A DNA stretch of 64,000 nt from Cryptomeria japonica. Taxonomy: Eukaryota > Streptophyta > Pinopsida > Cupressales > Cupressaceae. The stretch spans positions 5,333,501 to 5,397,500 of the forward strand of contig NC_081414.1 in NCBI RefSeq assembly GCF_030272615.1, given 5' to 3'. The position numbers were made by a program, and so were the translations under genes. Within the stretch, counting starts at the first letter, position 1. Each line of letters starts with the position of its first letter. Shown piece after piece: positions 55,096 through 64,000 of the stretch. Below the pieces are notes generated by a model, which did not search any database, was not told the DNA's origin, and saw nothing but the letters and a program-made list of their open reading frames with translations.

Positions 55096-56824
55096 ATTTA
55101 GAGGTATTTATTTGAATGAAGATACCTTCCTTCAAAAGTCAGTCAAATTTTTAATATTTTAATATTATTTAGGTCATGGAAAGGACCGCTGGACAAAGGT
55201 ACCCTCATTCAAAGGTCCTTAGATGGTGCTCTCCACCTCGGTCCTTAGATTTTCCTCAAATTCTTCAAGTCAAGTCTTAGGTTGGATGAAAAAATGGAAT
55301 CAAGATGATAAAATAATCCATAGCATTGTAGCCCTTGGAGTAGGCTTTCCAAAAATTATAGTTTTGATATATATAATTTGATAATTATATTTAGTTTTAA
55401 ATTTTCTAGTGAGCATAGTTTATTCACTAAACATCATGGTCTTTGTTCCACACATGTAAAAAAAACAAAAAACAAAAATGTAAAAAGATCTATAAGTAAT
55501 CATTTGTATCCTTGTTTCAACAAAAAAATATATCTATTTAATGCTTCTGGATTTGATTTTGTGGGTTTTTTTGCATCAACATTTTTTATCACACTCTGTG
55601 ATCCATCATCGGGATTTTTCTCTTGGTGCTCTCTACTATCATCCCGATGATGGATCACATGGTATGATCGGAAACGTTGATGCAAAAAAACTCACACAAC
55701 CAAATACATAAGCATTATACATATAAATTAATGGATTGTGGAAATCTAATGGCAAAGGTTAAAAAAATAATAATTTGGATAAAATATTCCATAGAAACGC
55801 ATATTACACATGGAGAATACATTCAATAAGCTTGATGTTTCAAAAATATTCATAAAGGCCTTGCAAGTGTACTGTAACGTTTTAAAAATGAATACTAAAT
55901 TGAGTGAATATTTTTTAAGGTTACATTTTTTATTCACGAGGTTTTTCCCATGATATATCTTGTGCATTCTTGATGGTATATGTATCTATTCTTTTGTATG
56001 GTGGATTATATATACTTTTTGACATATTTTTCTCTCGCGATTATGTAAGAATGTTAAATATTGATGAATTTTTTCCTTTTTCAAATTTATCTCCAAACAT
56101 TTTGACAACCCTTTAAAGATATTCATAAATACTATTAATCTAAATAACAAAAAAAACATAAACAAATCAAATGAATAAAAGAACACAAAACAAACAAAAT
56201 CAATTCTACATGACAAACATAGAAGTGATTTCCAAACAAAGGCACGTGTCTTGCACAAAATTTAAAGCAACACACAAATTAAAAAATATCATTTCAAAAC
56301 ATCCATGTGCAATCATCAAACCAATTACCTCCAATCCAGTCCTCATATTAAAAAACACATTATGAATTTATTGTACTTAAAAGCTGAAAATAATGTATCT
56401 AAGTTGACTTATACCATATTATAAATAAATAAATAATATTTTAAATCTAAATTGTCTTATACACGTTTAATTACAATTATTTAATTAAAGAAATCAAAAT
56501 TTAGTTTTTATTACTTAATCTTTTGTATTAAAAAAAAGTAGGCTTCACCCCATTCAACGGCTTAAAATCAAGTTCAAACAAATTTAAAAAAAAAAAAAAA
56601 AAAATTCACCTCGTCTGGTTGGGCCGGGCTTATCCTTTGAGTCAAGAGTGTGGGCCCCACTTAACCCAACCTTTCCCGTTTGCTTGTCTTTTCACGTTTC
56701 GCTTTGCCGTTTTGACCTTTCATTTTGCCGTCCCGTTCCGTTCCGTTTCTTGTTTTGTCCACAATTCCAAACGAACGCAGCATAAAGATTAAAGACATTT
56801 TGTTAGAGGATTTTTCTCAGATAT
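55096..56824. other. AT-rich noncoding DNA
   Basis: No gene is seen apart from the foldback at 55,525-55,730. A 20-base A run near 56,584 is followed by a GC-richer stretch (56,605-56,770) ahead of the PPR pseudogene. That stretch could be an old promoter or leader, but there is no direct evidence for it. Confidence 0.4.
55525..55730. mobile_element. Foldback (MITE-like) inverted repeat
   Basis: The inner arms 55,555-55,615 and 55,641-55,701 are reverse complements at 51 of 61 positions. A perfect 19-bp core, TGTGATCCATCATCGGGAT, lies next to a 25-base loop. Similarity continues outward for about 25-30 bp (AATGCTT, ATTTG) with small gaps. Total about 205 bp. No clear TSD was seen. Confidence 0.65.
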
Positions 56825-59110
56825 TGTAGGTAGACTGGTATGCAAAATGAGGAAGACTGGATAACCAAGTGAACTGTTTGACAGAATGCCTCAAAGAGAT
56901 GTCATCTCATGGAATTCCATGATTGCAGCATATGCAGAAAATGGATTTATTAAAAACACTCTCGAAACTTTTAAGAAAATGCAACTTTCTCAGTTTGCTT
57001 CCTATCTGTCCCAAAAAATGGGAGCTTTGGAACAGGGTATGGACATCCAGCAAATCATAGTGGAAGGGGTTTCTTTCTTTTGTCATATATTTAGGTAAAG
57101 GATAGAAGAATTTTGTCAAATATTGTGGTTGTAACTGCTCAGGTAGACATGTTTTCAAAATGTGGAAGGATATACAATGCACAAAATGTGGAAACATAGA
57201 CAAAGCATATTAACTGCTCACACAGACGTATGCAAAATCTGAAAGGATATACAATGCATTTGTAACTGCCCATGCTTGCATAGACAATTATAGACAAGGC
57301 ATGGGTAACTGCCCGGATAGACATAAAAACATAGACAAAGCAAATGGACTATTTAACTGTTGACATAATTACAATTGACAGGTGTAAATCCAAATTCCAC
57401 AACCTCTGCCAGCATCCTCCCTAATTGTGCCAAAATGGGAGCTTTGGAACAGGGCATGGACATCCATCAAAGCATAATGGAAAGAGGATTTTTGTCAGAT
57501 AGTACAGCTGAAAATGCTCTGGTAAACATGTATGCAAAATCTGGAAGGATAGACATGGCACATGAATAGTTTGACAGAATGCCTTAGATATGTCATCTTA
57601 TGGAATATATGCACAAAATTGATTTACTAAAATGGCTATTGAAACTTTCAAGTAAATGCAATTGGCAGGTGTAAAGCCACATTTCACAACCTGTGCAAGT
57701 ATCCTCTCTACCGGTGCCAAAATGGGAGCTTTGGAATAGGGTATGAACATCCATCAAAGCATAGTGGAAGGGGGATTTTTTCATATATATTGTAGGTAAA
57801 GGATTGAAAAACTTTGTTAAATGTTGTGGCTGAACTGCCCAGGCAGACATGTATGCAAAATGTGGAAGCATAGTAGGGGTAAAGGCAAATTCCACAACTT
57901 TTGCCAACATACTCCCTTCATATGCCAAAATGGGAGCTTGGAAGAGGACATGCACATCTATCTTTTAGCAGGATTTTTGGAAATGCTCTGGTAGATATGT
58001 ATCCAAAATATGGAAGAATAGACATGGCACATATGAACAGATTGACAGAATGCCTGAGAGATGTCATCTCATGGAATTTCACGATATGCACAAAATTGAT
58101 TTATTAAAAAGGCTGGTGAAATTTTCAAGTAAATGTAATTGGCAGGTATAAAACCACATTCCACAGCCTCTGCCAGTATCCTCCCTAGCTATGCCAAAAT
58201 GGGAGCTTTGGAACAGGGTACGGGCATCCATCAAAGCATAGTGGAAGGGGGATTTTTGTCATATATTATAGGTAGAGGATAGAAGGATTTTGTCAAATAT
58301 TGTGGCTGAACTGTTCAAATAGACATATATGCAAAATGGGGAAGCATAGCAGGTGTAAAGACGAATTCCACAACCTTGCCAGCATCTGCCCTGCCTGTGC
58401 CAAATTGGGAGATTTGGAACAGGGCATGGACATCCATCAAATCATAATGAAAAGAGGGTTTTTGTCAGATATTATAGTTGGAAATGCAAAATATGGAAGA
58501 ATAGTCAAGGCAAGAGAATTGTTTAACATAATGCCTCAAACAGATATCATCTCATGGAATTCCATGATTGTAGGATATGAACAAAATTGGTTTATTAAAA
58601 GCGCTGTTTGAAATTTTCAAGTAAATACAATTGGCAGGTGTAAAGCCACATTTCACAGCCTTGGCGAGTATCCTGCCTGCCTATGCTAAAATAAGAGCTT
58701 TGGGACAGGTTATAGACATCCATCGAAGCATTGTGGAAGGGAGATTTTTGTCATTTTTGTCGAAGCATTGTGGAAGGAAGAATTTTGTCAAATACTGTGA
58801 CTAAACTGCTCTGGTAGACAGGTATGCAAAATGTGGAAGCATAGCAGGTGTAAAGACAAATTCCAGAACCTTTGACAGCATCCTCCTTGCCTGTGCTATG
58901 TGCCATATGCCATATGGGGAGCTTTGGAACAGTAATACACTTCCATCAAAGAATAATGAGAAGAGGACTTTTGTCAAATATTATAGTTCGAAATGCTCTG
59001 GTAGACGCATATGCAAAATATGGAAGAATAGTTAAGGCACATGAACTGTTTGACACAATGCCTGAAATTGTTTGACACAATGCCTTAAAGAGATATTTCA
59101 TAAACATTTG
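56825..59110 (+). pseudogene. Decayed tandem PPR block (plant pentatricopeptide-repeat protein)
   Basis: At least eight copies of the phrase AAATGGGAGCTTTGGA or a variant (near 57,017, 57,433, 57,719, 57,926, 58,198, 58,402, 58,688 and 58,912) mark repeated PPR units. Readable pieces include MPQRDVISWNSMIAAYAENG, KMGALEQGMDIHQSIMERGF, ALVNMYAKSGRIDMAHE and NSTTFANILPSYAKMGA, the PLS-type motifs of plant organelle RNA-binding PPR proteins. Frames change between units and stops are frequent, and no start-to-end frame exists. Intact members bind organellar transcripts for editing or processing. This one is dead. Units repeat at about 200-420 bp, so duplication of the repeat block went on as it decayed. 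Confidence 0.8.
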
Positions 59111-60841
59111 TTATTGTAACTAAACAATGTTTGAACACTTTCATACAAGATGTCCCCTTTATTGTCACATTAGACCTCATAGCATACAAGTTAGGCATCT
59201 CGTAGTGCATGCATGTAACAACTTGAGTGATGGCTGACATAATGCACCCTAAATTTGATGGAGTAATTGAACCGGATTCCCTTTGAGTGGTCCTTGGCCT
59301 ATTTATGTTATTTCTATTCACTATCTTGTCTCTCAACCAATAAGAGACACTCAATTCCTCTATAAAAAATGAGGACATTCCACTGAAGATGTTTATGATA
59401 ATTGGACAGTCAACTAGATACCCATGCATGCACATTATGTGATATATTATTCATCTACATCAAAATAGTTATTAACTTTCACAATTTTATTATACCATAA
59501 AATATATGTTGTCACAATTTTTTTTAAAACCACATATATGCCACCAAACATTAACCAAATGCATATTATCATTAAGTTTTTAGATTTTGAACCTTTGATA
59601 AAGGTGGTTAAAAATATATGCAAATTATTGATTATTTCCTCAAGAATGTTGTACGTGCAAATTATATCAAGAATATTATTAACAATAGTGGAAATACTCT
59701 TTACAACATCACTAAGAGAGCTCTCTATAATAGTAAAAATACTCTCTACAACTTCACTAAGAGAATTTTTATAAATAGATTTCTAAAGACTCCTAAATGA
59801 TCAAATAGATTCCTAAATGATCAAATAATCATGCACCTAAAGTATTTGAAAATTAATAAGTTCATGTTCCCTTCAATCTTAATATATATGATTTTGTAGA
59901 TCAATAAACATTACCTCTTATTTCCTTACATTAATCTTGAGTTTTGCCATTGAATGCATAATATTACATAGCGATAGTATAGAATTCATACCTAGATAAG
60001 GCCTCATGCTAATATAGTCATGCATAAAATATAGTCATAAATCACTTCTATATGTTTGAGAGGACTAATAGTTTCATACATCAAAAAAATAAAAATAAAA
60101 ATTTGTAAATAGGTTCTAATTCACAATAATAAATCTACACATCCTCCAATTTGACTAATTGAATATTTACCAACATTCCAATTATGTTTGTAACATACCC
60201 AAAATAACATTATAACATTCCAACATCTTAAAAATGCTTATAGTACACAACTAAACAAGTGTGATGATATTATCCTATGAGTTTTCAATAAAATCTTGTG
60301 TGCTTGCAATAGTATCTTGCATGCTCCCAAACTCCATGCTATCAGCCATGTCAAAATTATGTTCGTTGTACTGAGTGTGATCCTTGTCTCATCCATTTTC
60401 CCTATAAAGGTCATCAAATTAATTTTGACGCTTAATATTTCATGGCATTTGTGGAAACATAGGTGTTTAGTTGGAGATACATTGTCTTCTCCTCATATCC
60501 ATGCATTCAATCAAGTCTCTTTGTCGACAAAGAGTGTGACCAAATCCATCTTGTATAGGGCAAAATGGATGCACACTTGGATAGTCTAATCCAAGCCGAG
60601 ATGAGACTTGTCTACTTTTGACCTTGTTTGGCAAGTCCTTTAAACTTTAACAAAAGAAAGTAATTGTTGCCAAATCTTTAGCGTTAGTCAAAATTCCCTA
60701 AATCTTGTTTGTTATTTGCAACTTTATTTCTATCATCACATTTTCATCACTTTTGGCAATGGTCTACAAAAAAATAAACAAATTTAAGAAATTAAAAATC
60801 AAACTAACAAGAATTGGAATGGTCAAAATGTAATTATAATG
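59111..60841. other. AT-rich noncoding DNA with short direct repeats
   Basis: No gene recognised. It has a two-unit repeat around ACTCTCTACAACTTCACTAAGAG (near 59,696-59,765, first copy ACTCTTTACAACATCACTAAG) and a doubled TCCTAAATGATCAAATA at 59,790-59,826. Confidence 0.45.
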
Positions 60842-62655
60842 TCACCTGTCTATGTACAGAATGATCCTCCAAGAGTTGACAATTTTTGTTACCTCTAATC
60901 CCATCAAATTCATTAATTGCCTACATTGACATTTCAACACATTTAAAACATATGTTTTGTAAAGAATGATATACCAATAGAATAAAAAATCATGTTTGTC
61001 AAATACCAAATTATTAGTGACACCGATGGTGCATCCTTCTATAGAATCAACTATAGTAGCAAGATTATCAGGGTCTACATGCAAATTATTGTTAGATAGA
61101 TGTTGTCTCTCCCTCATCAAGTTCACCTTGACGACATGCTTGCATGTGTATCCTTGTATTGAAAATTTGCAAGAGCACATACATAGATCAAGTGACGAGC
61201 TATACACCTCATATAAAAAACAAGGATTATTTTCACTTTTCACCCATGCTATATGGTCATCAATGTCATTGAATGTAACTTGGTCATATGGTATTTTCAA
61301 GGCTCGAATCGAAGATGTGTTTTCAATCTTCTCAATTTCAAAGTTCCTATAGAAACCATGTTTCTTGTTGATTTGCACCCACCAATAATAAACATAAACA
61401 TTTGTTGTTAGTTGATGTACCAACCAATCAACACAACAATCTGTAGCACACTCAACTATTTTTAAGAATTATCTTTTTAGGTGTGAGTGGTAGGACTCTA
61501 TCGAACTGTTTTTCTCTTGTCCTGCATGCTTTAGCATATGACAACATCTAGCTATCTATTAGACCATCATCCCTTAAAGTATTCAATGAATGAGGTTGTG
61601 TATATTTAAAGTCTTCAATAAATATTTGAACCTCATTCCTCATAGACTCCTCATTTATTGAATAATGCATGATATATCCAAGTCCATCAAACATATCTCG
61701 TTTAACTGCATTATCTTTGACCTTTGTGATCAAATTATTTAGCCATGCATGTCTAACATGCCAAGAGAAAAGATACACATCACATTGAAACACTTCTTTG
61801 CATCATGAATATTTTATTTAGTATCAATATTCTTCCATAAGATCTATTGAAATATTTACCAAAAATATATGGTTTTGATGAAAATGAAACACCTGATAGC
61901 TTCAATCTCAACACCCGCATCATCCACCATGAATGCATTTAATCTCTAATTAATATTCTTCAAGTGAACCCATTGGAGAAGAATATGCATCCAATATGCA
62001 ATATCATATGTACAAGACTTGGACATAATGACCCATGTCACAAGCACCCTCATTGCTTTGAATTGAATGCAAGAATTGTATATAATTGAAATTGTCATAA
62101 GACATGGGGTATGATATATTGATACTATAATTAAATTGAGTGTAAAAAAAAAATTTAACTCTACAAAATAACAAACATATCTTCATTGCATTTGTACCAA
62201 ATGTATAATCCATTGCTAATATGTTATGTTGTTGTGGTCATATTGAAGCATCCAATCAAGTTTCTCTAGCAATTGAATTCCCAAAACAAATGGGACTTGA
62301 CCATCTCCATCAACAACAATGGCACTATACTCTTGATATGCAAACCACTTGTTGAGGTTTGTCAAAACCCATTGTTGCATTGAAATAGCATCACTACTAT
62401 CAAGTATGTAGCTTGAAGTCTTAATTTTACGACAAATGTTTGCAATATCATCCCTAGAAATTGACCCTCAAACATGCTCATCTTCTCATGCACCATTTTC
62501 ATATTTTTTTTATGCACTACATCTACAAGCATGCCAAGTAATAGTAATGACTTCACCCATTGATGCAATTGTTTGTTGATATATGGTGCAAAAGATGCAT
62601 TTGAACATGACAAGTTATGTCTTTCTTGTCCACATGTTGAACCTGGTGGTACCAT
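60842..62655 (-). pseudogene. SWIM zinc-finger transposase-like gene (MULE/FAR1-like), decayed
   Basis: Four frames on the minus strand follow in protein order. 62,362-62,655 begins MVPPGSTCGQERHNLSC. The 62,004-62,340 stretch has VVDGDGQVPFVLGIQLL and ILAMDYTFGTNAMKI, resembling the DDE-type MULE transposase core. 61,548-61,793 has CDVYLFSWHVRHAWLNNLIT. 60,842-61,423 has the SWIM finger CSCKFSIQGYTCKH (CxC-x8-CxH). This order is that of MULE transposases and of the FAR1-like and SWIM-domain proteins derived from them. Stops and frame changes separate the pieces. No terminal inverted repeats were found by eye, so whether it is an element or a domesticated relative is open. Confidence 0.6.
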
Positions 62656-64000
62656 ATTAATACATGGTTTGGCTTACGAACCATGATTCGTGTACTAAAA
62701 TGATAGGTGCAACCATATTGTATATGTTTACGACTAGGTCTCCACCCTTCCCTTTTTTAGGCAATAAGGAAGGATCAACCTTACTTTGATTGATCTATAT
62801 TTTTTCATTGATTTATTTATAATTAGTATGAAATTTTCATGTAAAACACTTTATTTAGGTGTTTTTTATTCCCTACACTTATAAATCCATATGTAACATG
62901 TCATTAGTACTTAATCGATTTTTTTGTAGGGTTTTATGTCAAACCTAGATTATTTATGCTACCTATTGGTATCATGAGCACAAATCAAAGTTAATACGTC
63001 TTCCACTAACAATCAATGAGGGACTTCTTTTCCACCAAAGTCACCTAGTATATGATCTCAAGCTTACCTCTTATAGTGTTAGGAACCTCACACTTAGAAA
63101 GACTTGATCCTGGTAGGCTCATTTAGAACTATTCAACTTTGACCAACAAACTAAAGACCTTTTGACAATGTACCAAATTTTTATTAATGCGCAATAAATC
63201 TTATTTAATCTATATGCTATAATATTGAACTTGATAAAAAATAAACTAAAATAAAAATCATTTATATGTTGCATGTAAATATGCATATCAATTAACTTAA
63301 AAATGAAAAGGTTACAAAGATAAATTATTTTCGTTAAATCAACATAAAAAAAAAAAACATGCTTGTTGTTTGCATGAGGCCCACCCTAGAGGGAAACAAA
63401 TTGTGAAAGAATCAATGAAGGTGTGTACAAGGTAAAAGTTTATTAGAAAAGTAAAGGCACACATATAGGGGAGATGACCCAATGCACCCTAACTTCGCGC
63501 TTCTCAAAATCCCATGTGAAAATTTCAAATCACTCCCAGGTTTTTACACAAGCTTATGTGGCAAGTCCCCTACTTATAACTAAGGTTTCAAGGCCACATC
63601 ATCAAATATGATGCCGCATCAACATGCTTTTTGCCAAGGTGTGCAAAACAACCCCCAAAAAAATCTCAAAACTTGTGTAGTTGATGTGGCATCACATGAT
63701 TGGTTGCTTTTTACAACTAATGGTACTTTTCATTCAATTATTGGTAGTCATCATCAACAATAACAACTTTAAAGTCACAACTATTTGTGCAATGTTGTCA
63801 AATAAATTGGACATCAAATCAACAAGTATGGGTATTGAATCAACAACTTCTATCACAACAATTGGAACGCGTTTAACAACTGGGTCCTCTTCCCTAATGA
63901 ATTTTTTTTATCCAATAAAAAATATTGAGTTACATACCCTTTAATCTAATAAAAAAAATTGACAGTTAGAAAAGACAGAAAATTGTTAACTTGTAATATG
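62656..64000. other. AT-rich noncoding DNA, nothing recognised
   Basis: Short frames (for example 63,681-63,944 on +) have no recognisable domain. The part next to 62,655 may hold the 5' end of the transposase-like gene. Confidence 0.4.

Noticed and set aside
55525-55730. A bona fide microRNA gene
   Set aside because: The arms have ten mismatches in 61 positions and there is no expression or conserved mature sequence to support it. Kept only as a foldback.
57139-57955. Minus-strand frames in the PPR block
   Set aside because: They are reverse-strand shadows of the plus-strand PPR repeats.

Overview
This window looks like seed-plant nuclear DNA, probably from a gymnosperm (conifer-like). It is AT-rich and almost wholly built of LTR retrotransposons inserted into one another. 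It also holds a decayed tandem block of pentatricopeptide-repeat (PPR) sequence with the phrase pattern usual in conifer PPR proteins, and a decayed SWIM-zinc-finger transposase-like gene. No intact host gene is visible. The organism call is inference; the retroelement calls rest on domain motifs, paired LTRs, primer-binding sites, polypurine tracts and target-site duplications (TSDs) read in the sequence.

Layout. 1-5.9 kb: unresolved old repeat DNA. 5.9-6.6 kb and 32.2-36.9 kb: the two halves of one old Ty3/gypsy element on the + strand (GypF), whose gag is split by about 25.5 kb of later insertions. Inside that gap, from outside in: an LTR-bearing fragment (LTR-C) carrying a separate solo LTR (LTR-D, TSD agatg/agaag); a Ty1/copia element on the - strand (CopB, 8,951-31,499, TSD tagtg/cagtg); and inside CopB gag a 15.5-kb Tat-type gypsy element on the - strand (TatA, 14,650-30,150, perfect TSD tgttc). 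Divergence of the LTR pairs agrees with this order: the CopB LTRs differ heavily, the TatA LTRs at only about two dozen sites.

36.5-43 kb: a SINE-like retroposon sits in the GypF integrase. It is followed by a 5'-truncated copia element (CopG, +) interrupted by a solo LTR of the TatA family (39,692-41,338, perfect TSD gtttg). 43-48.2 kb: a - strand copia relic (CopH) split by a 3.7-kb insertion. 49.3-55.1 kb: a complete copia element (CopE, +) with LTRs, an exact initiator-Met primer site and a polyprotein frame broken only by five nonsense codons. 55.1-64 kb: a foldback element, the PPR pseudogene block, and a MULE/SWIM-type transposase relic, in otherwise featureless AT-rich DNA.

The most notable object is TatA. 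It has lost the first half of reverse transcriptase, including the region of the first catalytic Asp, which is replaced by a piece related to its own LTR in antisense. It also lacks two of the three integrase catalytic acids. Yet its LTRs and TSD look recent. The simplest reading is a defective chimeric element mobilised in trans by an intact relative.
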